Of a stretch of DNA of 13,193 nucleotides, positions 6,879-13,193 are shown piece after piece. Made by a program: the position numbers and the translations under genes. Position 1 is the stretch's first letter; every line of letters starts with the position of its first letter. Origin of the DNA: Chloroflexota bacterium (GTDB lineage Bacteria > Chloroflexota > Dehalococcoidia > Dehalococcoidales > RBG-16-60-22). Location: positions 1 to 13,193 of the forward strand of contig JACZSH010000028.1 in assembly GCA_022574315.1 (NCBI GenBank). Reading direction: 5' to 3'. The notes beneath the pieces were generated by a model that ran no database searches, was not told the DNA's origin, and saw only the letters and a program-made list of their open reading frames with translations.

Positions 6879-6888
6879 TCTACGGTTA

Positions 6889-7533
6889 TTATCCGCTGGA
6901 AAGCCAGGTAACATCCCCGTGCAGACCGGGGGGGTGCTTCTTTGAGGAGAAGACGGCAAACGCCTCCCGCTCTTTTTTTAGTACCGTGGCGTCTCCGTGA
7001 CCCGGGAATATCCGGGTGCTGTCGTCGAGAATCAGAATCTGGTTCGTTATCGATTCTATTATCCGCTCGAAAGCGGCCGGCGTATCGGTTTTACCCGGGC
7101 CGCCGGGGAAGATGGTATCCCCTGATATCAGATAGTCGCCGGTCTTGAAGCAAAGACTGCCCGGTGTGTGTCCCGGAGTGTGCATGACTTCCAGCCTGAT
7201 GTTACCGAATGTTACCGTATCGCCGCCGTCAAGCCGGATTTCCGGTGCCGCGGACAGTTTGCCGGCGTCGGCGGCGTGGGCAGCCAGGGGAATCCCCAGT
7301 CCGGAGCGTAACTGGGTGAGTGCTCCGGTGTGGTCCCAATGGCTGTGGGTCAGCAGGATATACTTTGGATTGGTGCCCTTCAGGTTTTCCAGGATTTCCC
7401 CCGCTTCACCGGGGGCGTCCACCAGTACACTGGCGCCGGTTTTTCGGCAGGCCAGGATATAAGCGTTGGTGCCGAAACTGCCCAGCTGGAGCCGGTCTAT
7501 CCGCAGGGTTTCATCTTCTACCATGATAGTCAT
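6889..7533 (-). CDS. Metallo-beta-lactamase-fold hydrolase, glyoxalase-II-like
   Basis: A 214-residue MBL-fold hydrolase, cytoplasmic. The dinuclear metal site is complete: THSHWDH at residues 62-68 (His63, His65, Asp67, His68), His118 and His122 in HTPGHTPGS, Asp139 in ISGDTIF, and His179 in FPGHGD. The overall plan matches the glyoxalase II / small MBL hydrolase group, which cleaves thioesters and related bonds; the exact substrate is unknown. ATG 7533 and ATG 7524 are both in frame. The predicted promoter places the transcript start near 7541, so ATG 7533 would have a leader of only about 8 bases with no ribosome binding site. The 3' end is 10 bases from the PIG-L stop, leaving no room for a separate terminator, so the two transcripts probably overlap. 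Confidence 0.9.
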   Translation of the reverse strand: MTIMVEDETLRIDRLQLGSFGTNAYILACRKTGASVLVDAPGEAGEILENLKGTNPKYILLTHSHWDHTGALTQLRSGLGIPLAAHAADAGKLSAAPEIRLDGGDTVTFGNIRLEVMHTPGHTPGSLCFKTGDYLISGDTIFPGGPGKTDTPAAFERIIESITNQILILDDSTRIFPGHGDATVLKKEREAFAVFSSKKHPPGLHGDVTWLSSG

Positions 7534-7547
7534 CGTCTGTGTCCACC

Positions 7548-7576
7548 AGCATACCTTATGGCGTGGTACTGGTCAA
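7548..7576 (-). promoter_or_regulatory. Promoter of the MBL hydrolase gene
   Basis: On the minus strand TTGACC (7576-7571), a 17-base spacer and TATGCT (7553-7548). The -35 matches consensus at five of six positions and the -10 at four of six. The predicted transcript begins near 7541, very close to the ATG at 7533. Confidence 0.45.
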
Positions 7577-7640
7577 TAGCCGCCCCCTAGTTTTAAAGTT
7601 AACCTGACTGAGCTTCTTTCCCCCCTGACCTGACGGCTCA

Positions 7641-7669
7641 TTGACGGCTGGTGGCAGGCCGATTAAAAT
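7641..7669 (+). promoter_or_regulatory. Sigma-70-type promoter of the HIT-recN operon
   Basis: TTGACG (7641-7646), a 17-base spacer and TAAAAT (7664-7669), each one base from consensus. Transcription should start near 7676, leaving a leader of about 23 bases with an AAGGAG site. TGACGGCT occurs twice in direct orientation at 7631-7638 and 7642-7649, the second copy overlapping the -35; this spacing of 11 bases could mark a regulator site. No SOS-box pattern of the usual CTG- or GAAC-type stands out, though recN is often damage-induced. Confidence 0.6.
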
Positions 7670-7698
7670 AGCATCAGGCGGCTGATAAGGAGAACGGG

Positions 7699-8172
7699 AT
7701 GGAACACATTTGGGCGCCGTGGCGCATCCGGTATATCCAGGCGGAGAAACCGGCCGGTTGTTTTCTATGTGAAAAGCCCGCCCAGGACGATGATGCGGCC
7801 AATCATATCTTATTCCGGGGAGAAAAAAATTACGTTATCCTGAACGGGTACCCGTATAATCCCGGCCACCTGATAGTGGCTCCTTATCGCCATATCGCCG
7901 GCCTGGAAAAGCTGACCGTGGAGGAACGGCACGAGCATTTTGATATCGTCAGCCGTAGCACCGAAGTTCTTGACCGGGTGTATCACCCTGACGGATTAAA
8001 TATCGGTATAAACCTGGGCAGGGCCGCCGGGGCCGGTCTTGAAGAACACGTGCATACCCACATCGTTCCCCGCTGGCAGGGCGATACCAACTTCATGACC
8101 GTCATTGCCGATATCCGGGTGCTGCCTGACGCGTTGGCGGCTGTCTATCAGAAACTGGCCGGCAAGTTCTGA
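7699..8172 (+). CDS. HIT-family protein (Ap4A phosphorylase/hydrolase-like)
   Basis: A 157-residue histidine-triad protein. The catalytic motif EHVHTHIVPRW has His117, His119 and His121; His119 is the expected nucleophile, forming a nucleotidyl intermediate. The N-terminal WAPWRIRYI, the CFLC pair (Cys21, Cys24), which may bind zinc, and the NGYPYNPGHLIVAPYRHI strand region match the bacterial HIT group related to diadenosine tetraphosphate phosphorylases. Likely role: turnover of dinucleoside polyphosphates or other nucleotide conjugates in the cytoplasm. ATG 7699 has AAGGAG with a 6-base gap and a good promoter upstream. recN begins 42 bases downstream with no terminator between, so the two are probably co-transcribed. 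The precise substrate is not readable from sequence. Confidence 0.93.
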   Translation: MEHIWAPWRIRYIQAEKPAGCFLCEKPAQDDDAANHILFRGEKNYVILNGYPYNPGHLIVAPYRHIAGLEKLTVEERHEHFDIVSRSTEVLDRVYHPDGLNIGINLGRAAGAGLEEHVHTHIVPRWQGDTNFMTVIADIRVLPDALAAVYQKLAGKF

Positions 8173-8214
8173 ATTGGGCTGGGTGTTTTGGGGATTATTT
8201 TTGGAGGCGGTTAG

Positions 8215-9969
8215 TTGCTGCTCGAATTAAGAGTTAAGAACCTGGGTATCATTGACCAGATTGACTGGAAGTTAGGTCGCGGGTTGAACGTGATAACCGG
8301 CGAAACCGGAGCCGGCAAGTCCCTCGTTATCGATGCCGTGGAGACGCTGCTGGGCGGTAAAGTGAGCGACGATAATATCCGCTTCGGCGCTGACACGGCG
8401 GAGATTGAAGGTATCTTTAGCCTGCCCCGGGGTAATGACCTGCCGGCATTGAGGGCGCTCCTGGCGGAGAAAGGCCTGGAGACGGAAGAGGACACTTTAA
8501 TCTTGCACTGTGAAGTGCGGAGGCCGGGACGCAGCCTGGTGCGGGCTAACGGCCGGACGGTGCCCCGGGGAACCCTTCGGCAGTTGGAACGTTACCTCCT
8601 TGACATCCACGGCCAGAGTGAGCATCTGTCACTGCTCGACCGTAAAACTCATCTCGATATTTTGGACGCCTATGCCCATACCCTCGACCGGCGGCAGGAG
8701 TTCAGCGCCCGGGCGGCCGAACTCAATAAAGCGGAACAAGAGGTAAAAAAAATGGCCGAAGAGGAAAAAGACCTTACCCGGCGGGAAGAGTTCCTGCGCT
8801 TTCAAATCGACGAGATAACGCGGGCAAAGTTGCAGGCCGAAGAAGAAGCCGAGCTGGAGAGGGAACGCAATATCCTTGCCTCGTGTGAGCAGTTGAAAGC
8901 GTTTTCCTATGAGGCCTATCAGGCGCTCTCCGGGGAAGACAGCTCATCCGGCTCGGTCTCGGTCGGCGACCGGCTGGCTGAAGCCGTCCTGGCCATGAAG
9001 AAACTGGTCAACCTTGACCCCACTCTCAAGTCGCAGCTCGACTCCCTGGAAGAGACCGCCTTTGGCCTCGAGGAATTTAGCCGAAGTATTCGCGATTACG
9101 CTGACCGACTGGAAAATGACCCGGAGCGCCTGGAGGAAGTGGAGACACGACTGGAACTGATTCGGGACCTGAAAAGAAAGTACGGGTCGGACATTCCTGA
9201 AATACTGGCATACTTGAGCCGGGCGGAAATGGACCTGGCAGGACTTTCACGTTCTTCGGAAAGGCGGTCGGAGCTGGAGACGCGGCTGCCTCGCCTGAAA
9301 GAGGCAATGGGCAAGGCCGCCGCGGAACTTTCCAGCCGGCGTCTGAAGGCTGCCGGTAAGCTGGTTGTCGAGGTTAAGCAGGAACTTCAGGATTTGGACA
9401 TGTCGCAGGTCGAATTTGCAGTCTCCATCACCCAGGTACCCTCTGAAGAAGGCATTCCCCTGCCCGGTGGAGAGGTATGCGCCTTCACTAATGATGGAAT
9501 CGATATCGTCGAATTCATGGCGGCCACTAACCCCGGGGAACCTCTGAAGCCGCTGGCCGGGATTGCCTCCACCGGCGAAATCTCCCGCTTCATGCTGGCC
9601 TTGAAAGGGGCGCTCTCGGCCACGGACCGGGTTCCGGTGCTCGTTTTTGATGAAATAGATATCGGCGTCGGCGGTAGAAGCGGTGACGTCATCGGCAAGA
9701 AACTCTGGAATCTGGCGCGGGACCGGCAGGTGATTTGCGTTACCCACCTGCCGCAGATAGCCGCTTTTGCCGATGCCCATTTCAGTGTTACCAAAGAAGT
9801 CTCCGGTGACCGGGCTTCCAGCCGTCTGGAGACGCTCAACGGCGATTCGCGGGTTCGAGAGCTTGCTGCCATGCTCGCCGGGCCTCAGTACACCGAGACG
9901 GCGCTGCGTGGCGCCCGTGAGCTCATACAGAAGGCGGCCACCTGGAAAGAAAGCCACCGCCCATCTTAA
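8215..9969 (+). CDS. recN: DNA repair ATPase RecN
   Basis: SMC-like ATPase of double-strand-break repair, 584 residues, slightly longer than the usual 550-570. It tethers broken DNA ends and helps RecA-dependent recombination. Seen: N-terminal LRVKNLGIID, Walker A GETGAGKS (residues 29-36), the RecN-typical LLDIHGQSEHLSLLD segment near 135-150, a long charged coiled-coil region at about 155-370 (many Glu, Arg, Leu), the ABC signature near 452-458, and Walker B VLVFDEID with Asp479 and Glu480, followed by IGVGGRSGDVIG and a VICVTHLPQIAAFAD switch region. The signature reads STGEISR rather than SGGE.SR. Start TTG 8215 is chosen because GGAGG lies 7 bases upstream and MLLELRVKNLGI matches family N-termini. 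Stop at 9969 is 25 bases from the convergent CARDB gene. Confidence 0.97.
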   Translation: MLLELRVKNLGIIDQIDWKLGRGLNVITGETGAGKSLVIDAVETLLGGKVSDDNIRFGADTAEIEGIFSLPRGNDLPALRALLAEKGLETEEDTLILHCEVRRPGRSLVRANGRTVPRGTLRQLERYLLDIHGQSEHLSLLDRKTHLDILDAYAHTLDRRQEFSARAAELNKAEQEVKKMAEEEKDLTRREEFLRFQIDEITRAKLQAEEEAELERERNILASCEQLKAFSYEAYQALSGEDSSSGSVSVGDRLAEAVLAMKKLVNLDPTLKSQLDSLEETAFGLEEFSRSIRDYADRLENDPERLEEVETRLELIRDLKRKYGSDIPEILAYLSRAEMDLAGLSRSSERRSELETRLPRLKEAMGKAAAELSSRRLKAAGKLVVEVKQELQDLDMSQVEFAVSITQVPSEEGIPLPGGEVCAFTNDGIDIVEFMAATNPGEPLKPLAGIASTGEISRFMLALKGALSATDRVPVLVFDEIDIGVGGRSGDVIGKKLWNLARDRQVICVTHLPQIAAFADAHFSVTKEVSGDRASSRLETLNGDSRVRELAAMLAGPQYTETALRGARELIQKAATWKESHRPS

Positions 9970-9994
9970 CTCATGGACAGGCTGCTACCGGGTA

Positions 9995-12901
9995 TTACTT
10001 GCGCCGCAGCGATACTAAAAGGGTAATCAATAACCCGGCTACCGCGATTACGCCCAGTATTATCCGCCAGTCAGAAAAGAAGCTTTCTTCAGGTGGCGGT
10101 ATGAGTTCGGGGGCTTGGGCCGGTATCTCCGCGGCACTGACGGTAACCGGGAAAGCAAATATTTGTAAGTTGGCATAGGTTTCGTTGTCCCCGAAATAGT
10201 AGCTAAGCTCCCCGAAGATGTCGAAATCACCTGCCTGGTTGGACTTGATGAGGATTTCTATCTGCCGCATATCTCCCGGCTCCACATTGTATATGGCGGT
10301 GTACTGCTCGCCGTCATCTTCGGTAAAATTGTCCGAGGTAAGGCTCAGTCCGGCGGGAATCAACAGGACAACCTTAACCGTCATTGCCGGATTGTTGATG
10401 AGGTTACTGGCGGAGATGTCGATGACTATATCCTGGCCGGTGGTTACGTCCGTGCTTTGAATATCCAGGAAAACGCTATCCTCGGGTGGTCTCGGAGTCG
10501 GTGGCGCCGTTACTGGTGCGGGACTGGTCACCGGCGGCAGGATGCTCAGTTCCACCAGTTTTTTATTATTATCCTCGTTGCTCTCGGCAATAGATTGGTC
10601 GCTGTCGGCAACGACCTCGATGGCGAAATCGCCTTCCCACGCGGTTATGGTAAAAGTCTCGGTTGACACGGCGCCGGGGTTAATCTCCGGGACGTTTTTA
10701 ATGTCTATTGACGAGCCGTTGTTGTACAGGTGGACGAGTGTCGGCGCCGCCGGGCCGTTACCCTGGTTTTTAATCGTAACCATGACGGTTATATTATCAC
10801 CTGCCATCGGTTCTTCCGGTGACACGGTCATCTCGGCAATGACCAGGTCGGGCGGAGGGATGGCAAAGATTATCGTCTTCTGGTTATTATTCTCGTCCAT
10901 CTCGGTAACACTGGCGCTGAGGTCCACTATCGCTTTGATTTCGTGGGCCCCGTCCTTACTCGTCCAGGCAAAAGTCCTGGAAACGGTCGCCGCCGCGTCA
11001 ATCTCCGGGAGTTCCTGGTAACCCAGGGAAAAGCCGTCAACGTAGAAATAAACACGGGAAGCGCCGGTCTTTAGCTCACCCCGGTTCTTCACGGTCACGG
11101 TGAAATCTACCGTCTCCCCGACTGACGCTTCGGCCAGGGATGGACTTATCGTTTCGACCGTAAAATCGGGTGCCCGGGGCGTTATACTCACCACTTTCTC
11201 GTTATTGTCTTCACTACCCTCCATTACTTTGCTGTTGGCATCAGCCACGGCTCTGATTTCATGTTGACCTACCCCGGCCGTCCAGCTAAAGGTCTTGCTT
11301 TCGGTGGCACCGGCGTCTATCTGATTAACTGAGATGGATGACAGAAGTTCGCCGTCCAGGTAGTATTCCACTCGTGAAAAATCGGCCCGACCGCTACCCT
11401 GGTTCTTGATTAATATGGTGAAGGTGACCGTCTCACCGATTGCCGGACTGGCTGGCAGCCAGGTGATATCCTCGATAACGAGGTCGGCAAAAGAAACACC
11501 GGAAAAAATAACCGATTGTTCGTTGTTGCTCTCATCGGTTTCCATGACCTGGTTGTCCTTATCGGCCACCGCTTTGATGATATGCGTCCCGGACATGGCT
11601 TCCCAGGTAAACGTTTGGGTTGACGTGCTCTCCCCGTCTACGGACGAAATTTGGCGGTAACCCTGGGGTGAGCCGTCAACGTAAAGATAGACGCGGGAGG
11701 TCCCGGCCCGGCCGTTACCCTGGTTCCTCACCGGCACGCTGAAGGTGACCGTTTCACCTATCGATGGGTTGGCTGGCGACCAGGTTATCGCTCCGATTAT
11801 CAGGTCGGGAATCAATGGCGCAAAAAGCACCGTCGTCTCGTTGTTGTTTTCGTTATCCTCAAAAACTCTCTCCAGAGAGTCGGCAACGGCTTTAATTTCG
11901 TGTGCGCCCGACTTGGCAATCCAGCTGAAGGTCTTATTATCGGTGACGCCCGCCTCTATCGGATTAACCGGGATAGAATCCATGTATTTGCCGTCGATGT
12001 AGTAGGCAAGGGTACTGTAATCGGCTCTGCCGCTGCCCTGGTTCTTAATGTATACCGTAAAAGTCATGTTTTCGCTTTCGGACGGACTTTCCGGGGACCA
12101 GGTTATCGTCTCGACGATAAGGTCGGGAGCCAGCGTGATAAAAGTTAGCGTCTTCTCATTGTTGCTCTCGTCGCCTTCCTTGATGAAATCAAACTCATCG
12201 ACAATCGCTCTGATCTCATGACTGCCTGCCTGCGCCAACCAGGGAAAAGTCTGGTTTGACGTGGCGCCGGCATCCAGCCTGGGTACTTCTTGGAAACCGC
12301 GAGAAGCCCCGTCAAGGTAAAAATAAACATGGGAAGAATTGACCGCTTCGGTGCCCTGGTTTTTCACCAAGATATTGAAAGCGATGGTATCGCCACGGGA
12401 CGGATTTTCCGGTGTCCAGGTTATCTCTTCAATAATGAGGTCGGGAGCCAGCGCCGAGAAATAAAACATTGCCTGGTTGTTTGTCTCGTCACTCTCCGCC
12501 ACCGCGCCGTCAGCATCGGCCACCGCCCTGACGGTGTGCTGGCCAGCGGTGGCTTCCCAGGTAAAGGTCCCGGTTTGGGCGGTGCCCGCGCCTAGGGGTC
12601 CGACCGATTTTGAAGTCAGGTAGGCATCATCAAGGTAATAAGCGACGCTGGAATTGCCGGCCGGGTCACTGCCCTGGTTCCTTACCGTCACCGTGAAAGT
12701 TACCGTATCTCCCATTGACGGGTTTTCCGGTGACCAGGTAATGCTCTCGATTATCAGGTCGGGGGACGAATCTGCCCGGGCGGTACGGGTGAGAACCGTC
12801 TCCGGCGGGTGTGCCGGGTTACCGGCGGGAGCCGATACCATCGGGTACCCCGCGATTACTAACAGTGTTGCGATAACCGCTGTCCTGATAATCCTTTTCA
12901 T
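9995..12901 (-). CDS. Secreted, membrane-anchored protein with seven CARDB domains
   Basis: A 968-residue surface protein. Residues 1-24 form a signal peptide (basic MKRIIR, then a hydrophobic core ending near MVSA). Seven CARDB (immunoglobulin-like, adhesion-related) domains of 105-107 residues run from 47 to 788, each starting (P/A)D(L/F), usually with VKNQG or a variant in the middle and a (D/N)NN motif near the end. A proline-rich linker follows (about 789-807), then a separate beta-rich domain (about 808-925), a second proline-rich stretch, and a C-terminal membrane helix (about 944-964) ending in LRRK. The protein should therefore stand outside the membrane, anchored at its C-terminus. 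Family knowledge suggests adhesion or scaffolding; no enzymatic motif is visible. ATG 12901 has no strong ribosome binding site and overlaps the stop of an upstream 18-codon frame. It is convergent with recN and looks monocistronic apart from that short frame. Confidence 0.9.
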   Translation of the reverse strand: MKRIIRTAVIATLLVIAGYPMVSAPAGNPAHPPETVLTRTARADSSPDLIIESITWSPENPSMGDTVTFTVTVRNQGSDPAGNSSVAYYLDDAYLTSKSVGPLGAGTAQTGTFTWEATAGQHTVRAVADADGAVAESDETNNQAMFYFSALAPDLIIEEITWTPENPSRGDTIAFNILVKNQGTEAVNSSHVYFYLDGASRGFQEVPRLDAGATSNQTFPWLAQAGSHEIRAIVDEFDFIKEGDESNNEKTLTFITLAPDLIVETITWSPESPSESENMTFTVYIKNQGSGRADYSTLAYYIDGKYMDSIPVNPIEAGVTDNKTFSWIAKSGAHEIKAVADSLERVFEDNENNNETTVLFAPLIPDLIIGAITWSPANPSIGETVTFSVPVRNQGNGRAGTSRVYLYVDGSPQGYRQISSVDGESTSTQTFTWEAMSGTHIIKAVADKDNQVMETDESNNEQSVIFSGVSFADLVIEDITWLPASPAIGETVTFTILIKNQGSGRADFSRVEYYLDGELLSSISVNQIDAGATESKTFSWTAGVGQHEIRAVADANSKVMEGSEDNNEKVVSITPRAPDFTVETISPSLAEASVGETVDFTVTVKNRGELKTGASRVYFYVDGFSLGYQELPEIDAAATVSRTFAWTSKDGAHEIKAIVDLSASVTEMDENNNQKTIIFAIPPPDLVIAEMTVSPEEPMAGDNITVMVTIKNQGNGPAAPTLVHLYNNGSSIDIKNVPEINPGAVSTETFTITAWEGDFAIEVVADSDQSIAESNEDNNKKLVELSILPPVTSPAPVTAPPTPRPPEDSVFLDIQSTDVTTGQDIVIDISASNLINNPAMTVKVVLLIPAGLSLTSDNFTEDDGEQYTAIYNVEPGDMRQIEILIKSNQAGDFDIFGELSYYFGDNETYANLQIFAFPVTVSAAEIPAQAPELIPPPEESFFSDWRIILGVIAVAGLLITLLVSLRRK
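10538..12763 (-). repeat. Seven tandem CARDB-encoding repeats of about 318 bases, alternating types
   Basis: Repeat units on the minus strand: R1 12763-12446, R2 12445-12128, R3 12127-11810, R4 11809-11489, R5 11488-11171, R6 11170-10853, R7 10852-10538. R1, R3 and R5 share a YY(L/I)D..(Y/L)(L/M).S..V segment; R2, R4 and R6 share VY(F/L)Y(L/V)DG...G(Y/F) in the same position; R7 differs from both. The higher-order unit is thus two domains, about 636 bases. The KNQG-coding stretch recurs about every 318 bases. Confidence 0.85.
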
Positions 12902-12954
12902 TGGCTATTGGCCCTGACCCCGGTCAATCTGGTTACTCGCCCGCCGCGCTTCAT
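12898..12954 (-). CDS. Upstream 18-codon reading frame coupled to the CARDB gene
   Basis: ATG at 12954-12952, peptide MKRGGRVTRLTGVRANSQ, stop TGA at 12900-12898. The stop overlaps the CARDB start codon in an ATGA arrangement. GAGGAG lies 11 bases before its ATG, longer than ideal but the best ribosome binding site in the leader; the CARDB start itself has only a weak one. This suggests that translation of the short frame delivers ribosomes to the CARDB gene. The peptide is basic and resembles no family I know; it may matter only for coupling. Confidence 0.35.
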   Translation of the reverse strand: MKRGGRVTRLTGVRANSQ

Positions 12955-12989
12955 CCTGGCTCGTTCTCCTCTTTTGTCGTACCGCACCT

Positions 12990-12998
12990 ATTTTAGCA
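12990..12998 (-). promoter_or_regulatory. Extended -10 promoter for the CARDB gene
   Basis: On the minus strand TGCTAAAAT, one mismatch from TGnTATAAT. No convincing -35 is seen at 16-18 bases. Transcription should start near 12983, giving a leader of about 80 bases that contains the 18-codon upstream frame. Confidence 0.45.
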
Positions 12999-13026
12999 GT
13001 TTCCCGGTGGAATAATATATATCACT

Positions 13027-13042
13027 AAAGTACTGGTACTTT
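13027..13042. promoter_or_regulatory. Perfect inverted repeat upstream of the CARDB promoter (possible operator)
   Basis: AAAGTAC and GTACTTT arms with a 2-base centre. The centre lies about 50 bases upstream of the predicted CARDB transcript start, a usual place for an activator. ACTGGT at 13032-13037 is repeated directly at 13046-13051. The repeat is seen; the regulatory role is inferred. Confidence 0.4.
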
Positions 13043-13050
13043 GGGACTGG

Positions 13051-13122
13051 TCACCGTGATTGTCCGGGCCGGGTATTATTATCCACCAGTTCATACCTGT
13101 ATTTGCCGCTTCCGTAGGCCAT
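13051..13122 (-). pseudogene. 23-codon reading frame, possible truncated start of an NHL/beta-propeller gene
   Basis: ATG at 13122-13120, TGA at 13053-13051, with AAGGAG 10 bases before the ATG. The first residues, MAYGSGKYRYELVD, look to me like the N-terminus of NHL-type beta-propeller proteins annotated as peptidyl-alpha-hydroxyglycine lyase-like, where a WAKLP-type segment normally follows. Here the frame instead continues with nine unrelated residues and stops. I read it as a gene remnant or a small independent ORF; the family resemblance is from memory and untested. The remaining bases to 13193 are A-rich on the minus strand and hold nothing else I can support. Confidence 0.3.
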
Positions 13123-13193
13123 CTGCCGGAATCTCCTTTTCCTACTTTTTCGTTGCCTCTTGGTTACGGTCTCTTCGCCTCTGTTCTTTAACT

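Noticed and set aside
9247..9957. 236-codon minus-strand open frame inside recN
   Set aside because: It mirrors RecN coding sequence, including the Walker B region, and has no recognisable protein pattern.
9970..9994. Terminator between the convergent recN and CARDB genes
   Set aside because: The gap is 25 bases with no hairpin plus T-tract that I can see.
10538..12763. CRISPR or satellite array suggested by regular spacing of similar sequence
   Set aside because: The period is about 318 bases, the copies diverge as protein domains do, and the whole stretch is one open frame.
10542..12917. Several plus-strand frames of 80-160 codons with similar sequences inside the CARDB gene
   Set aside because: Their mutual similarity (for example recurring TVSPI-G-AG motifs) is the reverse reading of the CARDB repeats, not a separate gene family.

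Overview
The window is about 13.2 kb of roughly 55-58% G+C bacterial chromosome. It carries ten recognisable protein genes, one small intergenic gene candidate and a short upstream reading frame. I see no rRNA, tRNA, insertion sequence, phage gene or CRISPR array. A Dehalococcoidia-like member of Chloroflexota is my best guess. It rests on the gene types and style (a CARDB-repeat surface protein, a PflX-type radical SAM protein, mixed GTG/TTG starts, extended -10 promoters) and not on any marker gene, so it is an inference.

Layout. (1) 1-2524, plus strand: the 3' part of gltX, then a short NfeD-like membrane protein, then a PflX-like radical SAM protein, packed as one operon. (2) 2525-2808: an intergenic region holding a 37-codon minus-strand small gene candidate with its own promoter, inverted repeat and ribosome binding site. 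(3) 2809-5076, plus: a FemAB/CelD-like (GNAT_6) acyl- or aminoacyl-transferase and a GT4 glycosyltransferase of the MshA type, followed by a probable hairpin terminator. (4) 5165-6878: a tandem-GNAT protein (minus) and a PIG-L/LmbE deacetylase (plus), transcribed divergently from a symmetric overlapping promoter. (5) 6889-7533, minus: a metallo-beta-lactamase-fold hydrolase, convergent with the deacetylase. (6) 7699-9969, plus: a HIT-family nucleotide hydrolase/phosphorylase and the DNA-repair ATPase RecN, behind a good sigma-70-type promoter. (7) 9995-12901, minus: a 968-residue secreted, membrane-anchored protein of seven CARDB domains in an alternating A-B-A-B-A-B-C order. An 18-codon reading frame upstream overlaps its start codon. 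(8) 12902-13193: promoter and operator-like sequence for that gene, and a 23-codon reading frame that looks like the truncated start of a beta-propeller gene.

How the genes may work together. The first operon joins translation (GluRS) to two proteins of unknown physiological role. The centre (3823-7533) holds a MshA-like glycosyltransferase, a tandem GNAT with MshD architecture, a PIG-L deacetylase (MshB/BshB superfamily) and a glyoxalase-II-like hydrolase. Together these resemble three of the four steps of mycothiol synthesis plus a thiol-conjugate hydrolase. No cysteine ligase is visible, and a residue in the GNAT argues against simple MshD identity, so this is a hypothesis. The FemAB-glycosyltransferase pair fits cell-envelope glycan modification equally well. 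RecN and the HIT protein are housekeeping; the CARDB protein is probably displayed on the cell surface.
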